The notes below the pieces were generated by a model. The model ran no database searches. It was not told the origin of the DNA and saw only the letters and a list, made by a program, of their open reading frames with translations. From Chitinophagaceae bacterium DXS (GTDB lineage: Bacteria > Bacteroidota > Bacteroidia > Chitinophagales > Chitinophagaceae), in the NCBI GenBank assembly GCA_030345135.1, contig CP128386.1, positions 3,912,667 through 3,976,666 on the forward strand: a DNA stretch of 64,000 nucleotides, written 5' to 3'. This document shows, one piece after another, positions 54,926 through 64,000 of this stretch (the stretch's first letter is position 1; each line of letters begins with the position of its first letter). A program made the position numbers and the translations under genes.

Positions 54926-55431
54926 GCCCCCAACTAAAAAGAAAAGGGCGTAATTATGAGAAAATACTACTCACTTACTACTTGAACTTAAGGCTCTTTT
55001 ATCTATAATTTATTTAGCTGCATTTTAATCTTGTCTCTTCCGGAATTTGCCTGAAAACTGCTTCATTCAAAAGAAAACAAAAGCCTCCGACTAAAAAGAA
55101 AGAGGCGTGTTGAATTAGACCTATTTTTAAAAAACTGTTCGAAAAATATTTGACCTGCGCATATGTTCATCCATCCACATTTTCCATTTTCTCCTCCTGC
55201 AAAAAAAACACTGCGCATATCGTGATAAAAAGCTCCCCCTAGAAAGAAAGGAGCGTACTATTCATATGTACTAAAGTGCAAACAAATTTACCGGTCGTTT
55301 AATTATAATCGTCTCCCAAAGCACAATTGTTTTGTAGACGTTTGTCGAATTATTCTATACAGGAAGCCTTAAACAATGGGTATTACACAATCACAGAAAA
55401 GTAAAAGCCCCTTCCTAAAAAGAAAGGGGCT
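54926..55431 (-). ncRNA. Array of four covarying terminator-like hairpins, possibly tandem small RNAs
   Basis: Four hairpins sit 149-174 bp apart: 54926-54949, 55083-55106, 55232-55254 and 55406-55431. Read on the minus strand all have the loop TTTCTTTTTAG (TTTCTTTCTAG in the third). Their stems differ but stay paired: GCCC/GGGC, GCCTC/GAGGC, GCTCC/GGAGC, AGCCCCTT/AAGGGGCT. Each is followed by a U-rich tail such as CTTTTGTTTT. The right-most is the terminator of the susD gene ending at 55482. The other three follow about 150 nt of non-coding DNA each, as small-RNA genes would, but no firm promoters were found. Confidence 0.5.
55324..55350. promoter_or_regulatory. 15-mer shared with the ROK gene upstream region
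   Basis: TTTGTAGACGTTTGT (55331-55345) with flanking CAATT and AAT is matched at 62132-62158, 23 of 27 positions overall. This copy lies inside the hairpin array. A binding site for the ROK regulator is one reading. Confidence 0.35.
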
Positions 55432-55481
55432 AACTAATTATATTTATTTATTTCAGTTGGATAACTCGTAGTTTAATATGC

Positions 55482-57467
55482 TTACTCCAGTGTATTTTTC
55501 CATTTAGCAGTGCGGCCTGTTATCCATACAGGAAGATCCGGATTGTTAGTGGGGCTAATGATTGCCCAACCATCAGGATCAGAAGCCTGAACACCACTTG
55601 GATAAGTCATTTTTTCTTTCCACTTGAATCTTTCATATTGAGCAGCCGGATTTGTACCCAGGTATTTAATTAACCTGCGGGCAGCAGTATATGGCACTTC
55701 AAAGTTCAACATGTTGTAATGCAGCTGAAGCTGATTAAAAATTGCCTGAACTTTTTGAGTACTTGACATTGCATCAAATTTCTGAGCTGCAAATTCAGCA
55801 TAGGCACTTGCATTATATTCCATTGCAGGCTTGGTATTGATCCTGGAATCATCCATAGTTGACGGCATGGCCGGCAAAGTTGACTTAGAATATTGATTTG
55901 ATACATTCAGGTCGTACCAATACTTACATGATAACTCAATCGCTTTTTTGTAGTGATCGCGAGCAGCACCGTTCAATTGACCAAAACCTCTTACTGCTGC
56001 TTCAGCTAAGGAAAGCTCAGTTTCAACAGCATGAATAGTAGGATATTTCAACGCAAAGTTGAATTGCGGGCGCACATTGTATTCTGCAACAAGAATGTTC
56101 TCAGTACCTACGTTCCAGTTATTGTCTTCGTAGTTAGCACATTTGCTGCGAAGTGTTTTTAACAGGAATGCTTCACGTTTAGACAAATCTTTCTGTGATG
56201 CGTCATCCAAAGTGATTGACTGGCTGTTGTTTTTTCCGTAATAGAAAGTTGTTTTTGTTATATCAGTTAAGATAGGATCGTTGATATAATAACCACGCAT
56301 AATCTGGTTAAAATAACTGTTTGCATCGGTTCCGCCATCCCATTTTGTATCAACGCCAAGGTATCTGCCGCTCCAGTCAGGAGAGAAGATGTAAGAAACG
56401 CGTGGGTCAACAGTACCATTTACCAGGCCTGTTGTTGAATTATCGCCGGCAAAATAGTATAATGTCTGTCCGTTCACCACTTTGCTTCCTACAGTCGGTT
56501 GACAATTCATTACATCCTGCAGGAATTTCTTGCCTGCACGGCAATCATCCGCTCTTTCTCTGTAAGCACGGGTAATACCCAGCTCATTACAAATACGGGA
56601 AGGTGCAATAACCGCGATGTCTGCTACACCAGCTACATCGTTATAATCAGACAGCAAAGGTTTGCCTGCCAGGTCAGCAAGCACCTGGCTTGTCAGGCTG
56701 GGTAGCTGCTCGCTCACATTCATTGCACAACGCAACCTTAATGAGTTAATGTATTTACGCCATTGCAAAAAGTTTCCATTAAAAAGAATGTCCTGCTGGG
56801 CAAATGACGCCTGCTCCGTTGCAGAAAGTGTCAGGTTGGTCAATACATCATCAGCAGCTTTAAAATCACTGATGATTTTAGGATAAATATCTGATTGCCC
56901 CAGGTATTTTGCTTTAACGCCATCAAGGCCACCAGCTGAACCTGTTTCAATGTAAGGAACCTTATCATACATATCAGTAGCTCTCTGATATGCATAACCC
57001 TTTAAAACATGCATCAGGGTTATGTACAGGCTATCCAGATTGCTTCGTTTTCCGGCAGGAATGTTGTTGTATTCACGTTGAGCCCAAAGTATTGGAGTGA
57101 TCCATTGGGTATTAACAAAGTTAAATACAGACTCGTTAAAACCGCCGGTGCCCCAGTCGTGCTCAACATCCGCAAGGGAATAAGCGCTTCCTTCCGCAGT
57201 TGTGTGATAGATCTGAATCGCATTCCCCATGATCCTGTCTCCGCTTCTCACCTGGTGGTAAACAGAACCGTAATCGCCACTGAGGAAGAATCCCTGTGTT
57301 AATTGGGAAGTGAAAAATCCTGAGATAACGCTTACTCCGGACTTATCGGCCATTTCTTTCGAATACCCGTCGGGATTTTGGTATAAGTCTTCTAACTTCT
57401 TTTTACACGCTACCGAAGACAGTAACAGCGTAAACAAGAAAAATGATTTTATTTTTATGAATTTCAT
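55482..57467 (-). CDS. SusD-family nutrient-binding lipoprotein (SusD-like 2 type)
   Basis: The 661-residue protein has a lipobox at about Cys21 (LLLSSVAC followed by KKK). It has the long, divergent SusD-like layout: a NPDGYSKEM start, a helical body with HVLKGYAYQRATDMYDKVPY, LAEAAVRGF in the place of the usual YAEA helix, and a C-terminus with VPYTAARRLIKYLGTNPA. It is the surface partner of the SusC encoded 11 bp upstream. No glycosidase gene follows it, so the ligand is unknown. A strong terminator lies about 50 bp downstream. Confidence 0.88.
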   Translation of the reverse strand: MKFIKIKSFFLFTLLLSSVACKKKLEDLYQNPDGYSKEMADKSGVSVISGFFTSQLTQGFFLSGDYGSVYHQVRSGDRIMGNAIQIYHTTAEGSAYSLADVEHDWGTGGFNESVFNFVNTQWITPILWAQREYNNIPAGKRSNLDSLYITLMHVLKGYAYQRATDMYDKVPYIETGSAGGLDGVKAKYLGQSDIYPKIISDFKAADDVLTNLTLSATEQASFAQQDILFNGNFLQWRKYINSLRLRCAMNVSEQLPSLTSQVLADLAGKPLLSDYNDVAGVADIAVIAPSRICNELGITRAYRERADDCRAGKKFLQDVMNCQPTVGSKVVNGQTLYYFAGDNSTTGLVNGTVDPRVSYIFSPDWSGRYLGVDTKWDGGTDANSYFNQIMRGYYINDPILTDITKTTFYYGKNNSQSITLDDASQKDLSKREAFLLKTLRSKCANYEDNNWNVGTENILVAEYNVRPQFNFALKYPTIHAVETELSLAEAAVRGFGQLNGAARDHYKKAIELSCKYWYDLNVSNQYSKSTLPAMPSTMDDSRINTKPAMEYNASAYAEFAAQKFDAMSSTQKVQAIFNQLQLHYNMLNFEVPYTAARRLIKYLGTNPAAQYERFKWKEKMTYPSGVQASDPDGWAIISPTNNPDLPVWITGRTAKWKNTLE

Positions 57468-57478
57468 CTTAGTTGTTT

Positions 57479-60400
57479 TTAAAATTTAGCTTTAATAGAA
57501 AATCCTATTGAACGCTGTGTAGGTAACGCAGTTGTTCCGTAAGAACCCACGCCCCAACCTGTTCCGTTGGTTGATTCAGGTATTGAATTTGGTGCAGCTT
57601 TGTATAGATAAGCCACATTGTTTGCAAAAACTGAAATCACCAGGTTGCTCATGAACACTTTTTGAGCGAACCTTGGGTTCAAAGTGTAGTCAAGAGCCAC
57701 GTTACGCAGCGCTATATAATCGCTTTTGTAGATCCTGTCTTCGGGGAAGAAGCCATTTGAGAAATAAGAATCATAATAATAATTCTCTGCAGAAACAACT
57801 TTTGTATTCTTTGTACCATCTTTGGCAACGCCATCCAATATCACACCATCGTGGAAGGTTGCGCCACCGTTGGGGTTTACGCCCGCAACTTTAGCAGAAG
57901 ACGCATCCAGGTAGTAATCAGCTCCACCATGTGCAGCATCTCTGTATTTCAAAGACTCTTTTAAAACACCTGCAGCCATCATATAAGTTTCAGATCCTGA
58001 CAGGAAGGTTGCACCAAACTGGTAGTCCATATTGGCAAGAACCCGGAAGTTTTTATAAGAGAAAGATGTAAAGAATCCGCCTGTTACATCAGGAATTGTT
58101 TTGCCAATCAACTTTGCAGTGCTCTGATAGTCATAGCTTGATCCCGCAGAGTTAACTACTTTTTTACCATTGTTTGGATCTTTAGGATCGTTTGGATTGT
58201 TGTAAGTGTAGTTTGATTTGGTCAGGTAAAGCATGCCATATTGTTGGCCAACATTTGCCACAGCATTTACTGAGTTGAACGCGTTCCACAATGTGAGTGA
58301 CTGCAGTTTGCCATCCAGTTTCTCAACATAAGTTTTACCACTTGCAAACATCAAATTCACATCCCATTTGAAATCTTTCGTATAAATTGGTTTTGTTTTA
58401 ATAGCCAGTTCCCATCCTCTGTTGGTAACCTCACCAGCGTTCATACGAATGTTCTTAACGCCCATACCGGGAGGTGCAGCTACAGCCATAATCTGGTCGT
58501 AGATATTAGATCTGTAATAAGAAAAGTCTACGCCAAGTCTTCTGTTCTTGAACAGGTAAGTTTCCAGGCCAAGCTCATATTCACGTTTACGCTCAGGTTT
58601 CAGATTAGGAATGCCATTCGCATCCATTGGAGGAAGATCAGATGGAGGAGTAAGTACATAACCGCCGCCGGTTTGTGATGTAGCATAGTTCACATTACTG
58701 AAATAGCGAGGGCCCGGACGACCTACATCAGCCCATGAAGCTCTTACTTTAGCATAATCTACCACCGCTGGCAGTTTCAGGCTCTGACTTAAAATCCAGC
58801 TTGCGCTTAAACCAGGGTAGAAATAACTGTTGTTGTTCGGAGGCAAAATGGATGACCAGTCTTGTCTGGCCTGTGCTTCTATAAAAAGCTGGTTTCTCCA
58901 GGCCATCTGTGCTGATGCCAGCAAGCTGTATAACATGTCCTCTCCGTTATTAAACTGGTATTGAGGTTGTACACCCAACGGCAGGTTGTTAAATGAGAAG
59001 TAGTTAGGAATAACCAGTTGTCCGTAACCATTAACAGAGGCGCCTTTTCCTTCTGTATAATTTCGTCTGATCGCACCACCTACAAAACCAGACAGATCAA
59101 AATCAGCATTTATTTTGGTATTGAAGTTCAGCATACCCTGGCCGTATGTATTTTTGTAAATGTTGGTCACATCACTGTACATAAAACCACTGTTAGGTCC
59201 TGTCAACTGAGGATCCAACAATTTACCTTTATATACATTTCTTTCGGTGCTGTAATCCATACCACCCATTACTGTAGCACTGAAGATCTTCGTCAGCTTA
59301 ATGTCAGCTGTTAAAGACTGAATGTTGTGCGTTCTTGTGAAAGTGGACTGATTTTCCAGCTGATCCCATAGAAAACCTACAACAGCCTGCCTTCCGTTTG
59401 AAATCAGATTTCTACGTTGGGGGCTGGCGAAGTAGTTATAGCCATCAGGCGTTACCATGTGCGACTTTAACAAGCCTACATTAATATCTGCACTATACGC
59501 TCCAATGTTTGCCTGCTGGCCTTCACCGTTCATGGTGTTCAGGTTGGCTGCATTCACATTTTTGGAACTATAAAAGTTGCCTGTATATTTAAGCGTAATG
59601 TTATCGTTTAGTTTGTAAGATGTATTAAGACTGAAAGTATTTTTGGCATACTCAGAACCTGGCCTGATCGGAGTCATGTTCATATTAGTATATGAAAAAC
59701 GGATCTGGCCCTGATCGTTACCACCACTTACAGCCACATTTGCAGTGTTCTGATGTCCTGTCTGGTACAGATCGTTGTAGATATTTTTGGTTTGAGCCTC
59801 CCATGGTCTTTCAACACCATCCCACCATACAAGCTTCACGCTTGGGTCGAAATGAGGTCCGAAAGCCGCAGCACCATATCCATCTCCTAAAGAAGTAGCG
59901 AGTGCTCTTTTTCCGTTTGCATCAATATAATATCCCTGGGCATCGTTCCTGGCGTTACTGGGGCTGGATCCTGTTCCATATTCATTTTGTAATTTAGGAA
60001 GGAACGCAGCACGATCCCATGTAGTGGTAAAAGAGCCTGCTACGCCTAAACCTTTACCTTTAGCACCGCTTTTGGTTGTAATAAGCACAACACCATTCGC
60101 ACCTTCACTACCATATAATACAGATGCTTTAGCACCTTTCAGAATTTCGAAGGATGCAATGTCATCAGGGTTGATGTCGTTGATACCGGTACCGTTATCA
60201 CGGTCTGTAGCACCATAACCCATTTGTGTATTTTGGTCGTGAATGGGAACGCCATCAACAACAATCAAAGGACGAGTTGATGAATTCTGGTCAAAAGACA
60301 CCGCGTTACGAATGTTGATCTTCATACCACCTGATGGACCTGCGGCTGTAGCAGCAACCTGTACACCTGGTGCAGCACCATAGAGTGCCTGTAAAGCATT

Positions 60401-60817
60401 GGATGGGGTACCGCTGGCCATGATCCTGTCATTGTCAATTTTTGACACAGCATAACCCAAGGCTTTAGCTTCTTTTTTAATACCCAACGCGGTAACAACC
60501 ACTTCCGCGCCAGCATCCTGTGCGCCAGTTAAAAGCGTTATCTGCATGGAAGAAGTTGCAGGGATCTCTTTGTTTGAATATCCCACATAGGATACAACCA
60601 AAACCGCACCCGGCTTTACTTTCAGCGTAAAGCTGCCGCTTTTGTCGGTAGCAACCCTGTTGGATGTTCCTTTTTCATTAATGGTTGCGCTTTCAAGACC
60701 GTTGCCGGCAGAGTCCCTGACCGTTCCTGCAACCGTCATTTTTTCTTGCCCATAGGCAAACATGCTTCCTATGCAGAGCAGCATAAAAAGCAAAAGACGT
60801 GTAGTTTTTGTCTTCAT
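57479..60817 (-). CDS. SusC/RagA family TonB-dependent outer-membrane transporter
   Basis: I start this at the ATG at 60817 (1112 residues), which begins a clean signal peptide ending FAYGQ; the frame continues to an ATG at 60877 but adds a polar 20-residue stretch. A carboxypeptidase-regulatory-like domain (VAGTVRDSAGNGLESATI), the TonB box region VVVTALGIKKEAKALGYAV, the plug and a barrel ending QRSIGFSIKAKF follow. It lacks an STN domain. The ROK regulator gene is 95 bp upstream on the same strand and susD 11 bp downstream, so ROK control is likely. Confidence 0.92.
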   Translation of the reverse strand: MKTKTTRLLLFMLLCIGSMFAYGQEKMTVAGTVRDSAGNGLESATINEKGTSNRVATDKSGSFTLKVKPGAVLVVSYVGYSNKEIPATSSMQITLLTGAQDAGAEVVVTALGIKKEAKALGYAVSKIDNDRIMASGTPSNALQALYGAAPGVQVAATAAGPSGGMKINIRNAVSFDQNSSTRPLIVVDGVPIHDQNTQMGYGATDRDNGTGINDINPDDIASFEILKGAKASVLYGSEGANGVVLITTKSGAKGKGLGVAGSFTTTWDRAAFLPKLQNEYGTGSSPSNARNDAQGYYIDANGKRALATSLGDGYGAAAFGPHFDPSVKLVWWDGVERPWEAQTKNIYNDLYQTGHQNTANVAVSGGNDQGQIRFSYTNMNMTPIRPGSEYAKNTFSLNTSYKLNDNITLKYTGNFYSSKNVNAANLNTMNGEGQQANIGAYSADINVGLLKSHMVTPDGYNYFASPQRRNLISNGRQAVVGFLWDQLENQSTFTRTHNIQSLTADIKLTKIFSATVMGGMDYSTERNVYKGKLLDPQLTGPNSGFMYSDVTNIYKNTYGQGMLNFNTKINADFDLSGFVGGAIRRNYTEGKGASVNGYGQLVIPNYFSFNNLPLGVQPQYQFNNGEDMLYSLLASAQMAWRNQLFIEAQARQDWSSILPPNNNSYFYPGLSASWILSQSLKLPAVVDYAKVRASWADVGRPGPRYFSNVNYATSQTGGGYVLTPPSDLPPMDANGIPNLKPERKREYELGLETYLFKNRRLGVDFSYYRSNIYDQIMAVAAPPGMGVKNIRMNAGEVTNRGWELAIKTKPIYTKDFKWDVNLMFASGKTYVEKLDGKLQSLTLWNAFNSVNAVANVGQQYGMLYLTKSNYTYNNPNDPKDPNNGKKVVNSAGSSYDYQSTAKLIGKTIPDVTGGFFTSFSYKNFRVLANMDYQFGATFLSGSETYMMAAGVLKESLKYRDAAHGGADYYLDASSAKVAGVNPNGGATFHDGVILDGVAKDGTKNTKVVSAENYYYDSYFSNGFFPEDRIYKSDYIALRNVALDYTLNPRFAQKVFMSNLVISVFANNVAYLYKAAPNSIPESTNGTGWGVGSYGTTALPTQRSIGFSIKAKF

Positions 60818-60911
60818 CGTTGTTTGTTGTTTAATTGAATAGTACAGATTTGAAGTACTCTTATGAAAGGGGTACATGTGTTAATTGTTAATTTTTCATT
60901 TTTCAGCAGGG

Positions 60912-62114
60912 TTACACTTTTTCATAGTTTTCCATTACTAAAGCGGCCGCTCCTATTAATTCAGCCTGGTGTCCTAAAGAAGATATTTCGATAGAAGTTT
61001 TCTCAGCTAATCTTGGAATGCAATGTTCATTTATAGCCTGTTGAATGGGCGCTTGCCATAATTTACCGGCAGAAGCACCCCTGCCACTTAAAATGATGAC
61101 TTCAGGATTCAACACGTGAATAAGAATAGCAGCTGCACGTCCGATATTATAACCAGATTCAGAAAGCAATTCGATGGAGAACTTATCACCTTTGGCAGCA
61201 GCATTTATTATGGTATCACTCGCCTGTTCATAGTTTTCCGGAATACGTTCCAATACTGAGATCTTTCCATTATTCAGCCCGGCTTGTGCCTTTTCTGAAA
61301 CTACCGCAAGTGATGCTTCTGTTTCAAGGCAACCGGATTTACCACAACTGCAGATCTTACCATTTGAAAAAAGCGGCATATGACTGAATTCACCGGCAAA
61401 GCCATTATTACCCCTGAATAATCCCGCATTCAGGATCAACCCTAAACCTATACCCCACCCAATGTTTATCACCATTGCGTTACGTTTCTTTTTGGCTGCG
61501 CCAAAACGCAGTTCGGCCAGGGCTATCAAACTGCTGTCATTATCAATAAATACAGGTATACCTACCCGCCCTTCCATAAACTCTACAATGCTTTGCTGTC
61601 TCGTTTCGAAGAAGGAATAATTAAGACCTTTCTGGATATCAACAAATCCCGGCATTCCTATACCAACGCCTGCTATAACAGTCTTTTCAATTCCGGAAGC
61701 CCCCACCAATTCATTGATCTTTTGAGAAACCAGATCCAATGCGTCGTAAGCATCTGCCAGCGGCAGATCGAATTTCACCACCGGAGTAACAAACCTGTTA
61801 TGCATATCCATGATAGCAATCCGGCTAACAAACTGATCCATTGCCACTGCTACTACATAAATAATATCAGGCTTAATCGCGTAGGTTTGCGGCCGGCGCC
61901 CTCCTGTTGAGGGTGCATAACCCGTTTCCAATACCGCCCCGGCACCGATGAGTTCGGCCAACATTTTGGTTGTAACAGGAATGCTTCTATCAATTCTCTC
62001 GCTTATGTCTGAACAAGACAATATGTTTTCGAAATACAGCTGACGCAGTATTTTTCTACGGTACAGAAGATTTTTGCCTGGCATAAGCAATGGTAATTGT
62101 AAATAAGGCGGCAT
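60912..62114 (-). CDS. ROK-family transcriptional repressor (NagC/Mlc-like)
   Basis: The 400-residue protein has an N-terminal winged helix region (about 20-80, FENILSCSDISERIDRS and GAGAVLETGYAPSTGGRRPQ) and a C-terminal ROK sugar-kinase-like domain. The latter includes the sugar-binding FIDNDSSLIALAE region, GWGIGLGLI, and the zinc motif CSCGKSGCLETEAS. Such regulators release DNA when their sugar or sugar phosphate binds. The gene lies directly upstream of susC on the same strand. The start may be 62114 or the Met codon at 62084. A 15-mer shared with 55331-55345 is found just before the start. Confidence 0.88.
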   Translation of the reverse strand: MPPYLQLPLLMPGKNLLYRRKILRQLYFENILSCSDISERIDRSIPVTTKMLAELIGAGAVLETGYAPSTGGRRPQTYAIKPDIIYVVAVAMDQFVSRIAIMDMHNRFVTPVVKFDLPLADAYDALDLVSQKINELVGASGIEKTVIAGVGIGMPGFVDIQKGLNYSFFETRQQSIVEFMEGRVGIPVFIDNDSSLIALAELRFGAAKKKRNAMVINIGWGIGLGLILNAGLFRGNNGFAGEFSHMPLFSNGKICSCGKSGCLETEASLAVVSEKAQAGLNNGKISVLERIPENYEQASDTIINAAAKGDKFSIELLSESGYNIGRAAAILIHVLNPEVIILSGRGASAGKLWQAPIQQAINEHCIPRLAEKTSIEISSLGHQAELIGAAALVMENYEKV

Positions 62115-62131
62115 AATTAGAACTAAACCTG

Positions 62132-62158
62132 CAATTAGTTTGTAGACGTTTGTTTAAT
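62132..62158. promoter_or_regulatory. Possible regulatory site upstream of the ROK gene
   Basis: CAATTAGTTTGTAGACGTTT continues GTTTAAT and matches 55324-55350 over 23 of 27 positions, including the exact 15-mer TTTGTAGACGTTTGT (62139-62153). Its place 18-44 bp before the ROK start suits autoregulation. Confidence 0.35.
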
Positions 62159-62994
62159 AGAAATAAAATTAGGTAAGTATTTTGCTTTTTTAATTAGACC
62201 ATGATGCTTTTGATAAAATTTAAAATGTATTGGATAATTTTGAGAAAGAAATTGGATGTTAGAGTAAACCATTATGAATCAAAATATAATTCGATCTAAA
62301 GAATGTTCGTTTGTTCATACAAACTTTTGCCGTCGAAGCGTTCGGAAAAGCGTCCATTATGGTCTGAAATTGCTGTATGTGTGCCAATGACAGATTTGTA
62401 AAAAGTTGATTTTGATTAGTGCCGCAAGTTGCATTGTGGGGAAGGAGCGATCGCCCGTCCGAACGGAGTCATCCGGGCGGAGGTTTGCCTTGAATTTTCT
62501 TTCCTGCCCGACTAGTCATTCAGGCGGGGGTTACTTTCTTTTTTTCAAGAACGAGAAAGTAACAAGCGCAAAAAATGAAAAGGCCTGATTCGTGAAACGT
62601 CTGACCCGCTAATTTGTTGTTGGTAGGCTTAAGCACATTGCTATGCCTCATACCAACAACGGCGGTCAGCGTGATTGTGCAAGTCCTGTCATTTTGTTTT
62701 TGATTGTGGCAAACCAAATTCCCAAGACAAGGGAGCTTAAAATTGGATTTAGGATTATAGAACAGATATTTTAAAACGTTATTTGAAGCAACAGACTTTT
62801 TCTTGCTTCTGCCGGAAAAATCGATTTCTCCTGAAATAATACAATTCTTTCAAGTAAATTTAGATAACAAGACTGTGATTGTTGCGCTGGCACATTTCCT
62901 GTGGCTTAAAAATGCCAGGAGAATAAAACCAATTGAAGATTAAAGACCAACTGCCAATAATTTCCAATTAATGCTGTAAACAAATCAACCACCT
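62159..62994. repeat. Gene-free interval with GC-rich structured repeat
   Basis: The first 270 bp are A+T-rich with nothing recognisable. From about 62440 to 62680 a GC-richer block holds two strong hairpins: GTTACTTTCT/AGAAAGTAAC (62530-62539 with 62554-62563) and GTTGTTGGTA/TACCAACAAC (62616-62625 with 62651-62660). Short frames across it (60-65 codons) look spurious. The block looks like a dispersed structured element, but no second copy is present in the window. Confidence 0.5.
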
Positions 62995-64000
62995 ATGACA
63001 CCGGTTTCCAGGAGAGCTTTTATCAGAAATACAGGAGGTGCCAGCATTGCACTCTGGCTGGGCGTTTCATACGATAGTTATGGTGGAAAAACGCCTGATG
63101 CATCCCTGGCAAAAAATTTCACACCGTATATTCTTGTAGAGTCAAACGGTAATATCACCATTTACAATACAAAACCTGAAATGGGCCAGGGAACTTTTCA
63201 ATCCATCCCTGCATTGATAGCGGAGGAATTTGAAGTGTCCCTCGACCAGGTTATCATTAAACAATCCAACGGGGAAAAAGAATTGGGGAATGCCCAAAGA
63301 GCAGGAGGCAGTTCATCCATAAGAAACAATTACACAGATCTCAGAAAGATTGGCGCTTCCGCCAGGGAAGTATTCATTACGGCAGCCAGTACTAAATGGG
63401 GCGTTGACGTTGCAAGTTGTTACGCTGAGAACGGGAAAGTGATTCACAAACAAAGCAATCGAAAACTTGCTTATGCGGACCTGCTGGAAGAAGCTTCCAA
63501 ACTCGAGCTGCCAAAAGAACCAAAATTAAAAGATCCAAAAGATTTTAAAATATTAGGCAAACGCATCAAACGGCCGGACGTCGCGCTAAAAACAAACGGA
63601 AAAGCCGAATTCGGTATCGATGCACAAGTGCCGGGCATGTTGTATGCCAGTGTAGAAAGGTGCCCGGTGATAGGTGGTACCCTAAAAAGTTTTGACGCCG
63701 GTGAAGCGCTGAAAATTCCCGGCGTTGAGAAAGTTGTTGAGACCGAGAAAATAATGGGGCGGCATCATTCAGTCGGCGTTGCCGTTATTGCCAATTCTTA
63801 CTGGACCGCACTGCAGGCCCGGAAGAAACTAAAAATTGAATGGGATACAAAAGGGTTTGAAACATTTAATTCCGTTGATTTTGAAAATCGTTTGCGTGAG
63901 CTTGCAAAGGAAGAAGGCATAATTGATAAAAATACGGGCGCGATTGAAACACTGAATTTGCCAAAGGAAAACATAGTTGATGCTTTCTATGAAACACCGA
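62995..64000 (+). CDS. Molybdopterin-binding oxidoreductase large subunit (3' end outside window)
   Basis: The frame runs from an ATG at 62995 off the right edge, 335 complete codons. The N-terminus has a twin-arginine-like signal (SRRAFIRNTGGASIALWLG). Family features are ITIYNTKPEMGQGTFQSIPA, where GQG contacts the molybdenum cofactor, LIAEEFEVSLDQVII, and the hammerhead-type domain GKAEFGIDAQVPGMLYASVE. This matches the xanthine-dehydrogenase/isoquinoline 1-oxidoreductase beta-subunit type, exported in folded form. The iron-sulphur small subunit gene is not upstream in this window and may lie downstream. The substrate is unknown. Confidence 0.9.
   Translation, partial: MTPVSRRAFIRNTGGASIALWLGVSYDSYGGKTPDASLAKNFTPYILVESNGNITIYNTKPEMGQGTFQSIPALIAEEFEVSLDQVIIKQSNGEKELGNAQRAGGSSSIRNNYTDLRKIGASAREVFITAASTKWGVDVASCYAENGKVIHKQSNRKLAYADLLEEASKLELPKEPKLKDPKDFKILGKRIKRPDVALKTNGKAEFGIDAQVPGMLYASVERCPVIGGTLKSFDAGEALKIPGVEKVVETEKIMGRHHSVGVAVIANSYWTALQARKKLKIEWDTKGFETFNSVDFENRLRELAKEEGIIDKNTGAIETLNLPKENIVDAFYETP

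Noticed and set aside
62520-62717. Minus-strand 65-codon frame over the structured block
   Set aside because: It runs through two hairpins in non-coding repeat DNA and has no recognisable protein features.

Overview
The window reads as chromosomal DNA of a member of the Bacteroidota, most likely a chitinophagaceous or sphingobacterial soil/plant-type genome. Supporting signs are three SusC/SusD outer-membrane pairs, an ECF sigma/FecR pair driving an STN-bearing SusC, a type IX secretion sorting domain, lipoproteins with CKK-type N-termini, Bacteroidota promoters of the form TTTG-N18/19-TAnnTTTG, and abundant REP-like intergenic repeats. No rRNA, tRNA, CRISPR array, intact transposase or integrase was found.

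Layout. 1-5160: a tandem duplication of a two-gene unit (T9SS-sorted surface protein plus collagen-like G-X-Y protein), the first copy cut by the window edge. 5760-9388: an envelope glycosylation group (multi-spanning TPR protein of the TMTC type, SAM methyltransferase, convergent GT2 glycosyltransferase). 9389-12060: repeat-rich intergenic DNA (three 185-bp tandem units, REP-like hairpins, heptamer repeats) around one DUF2200 gene. 12114-20045: sigma-fecR-susC-susD-surface lipoprotein locus, with a possible antisense RNA in the susC leader. 20272-23053: secreted SGNH hydrolase and an unrecognised secreted enzyme-like protein. 23762-28738: an unrecognised cassette (secreted helical/beta protein, HExxH peptidase, two small membrane proteins), then gene debris. 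29003-30548: two paralogous lipoproteins. 30979-42674: a glycan-utilisation locus (two six-hairpin glycosidases, SusD, SusC) divergent from a GntR regulator and a sodium/solute symporter, with a legible divergent promoter-operator. 42680-50377: thioredoxin-like lipoprotein, GH95-like glycosidase, Ohr/OsmC protein, alpha/beta hydrolase, and an aldehyde dehydrogenase-AraC pair. 50541-53653: an ars operon (arsR-arsM-acr3-metallophosphoesterase) with two ArsR-type operators, bracketed by near-identical palindromes. 53903-54763: glycerophosphodiester phosphodiesterase. 55482-62114: ROK regulator, SusC and SusD, followed by four tandem covarying terminator-like hairpins. 62995-64000: start of a molybdopterin oxidoreductase large subunit cut by the window edge.

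How it fits together: most of the window serves capture and breakdown of extracellular glycans (SusCD importers, glycosidases, symporter, and one regulator per locus of three kinds: ECF sigma/FecR, GntR, ROK), interspersed with stress and detoxification genes. The least explained material is non-coding: covarying hairpin families, REP/REPIN-like elements at gene ends, and a candidate antisense RNA over a susC leader.
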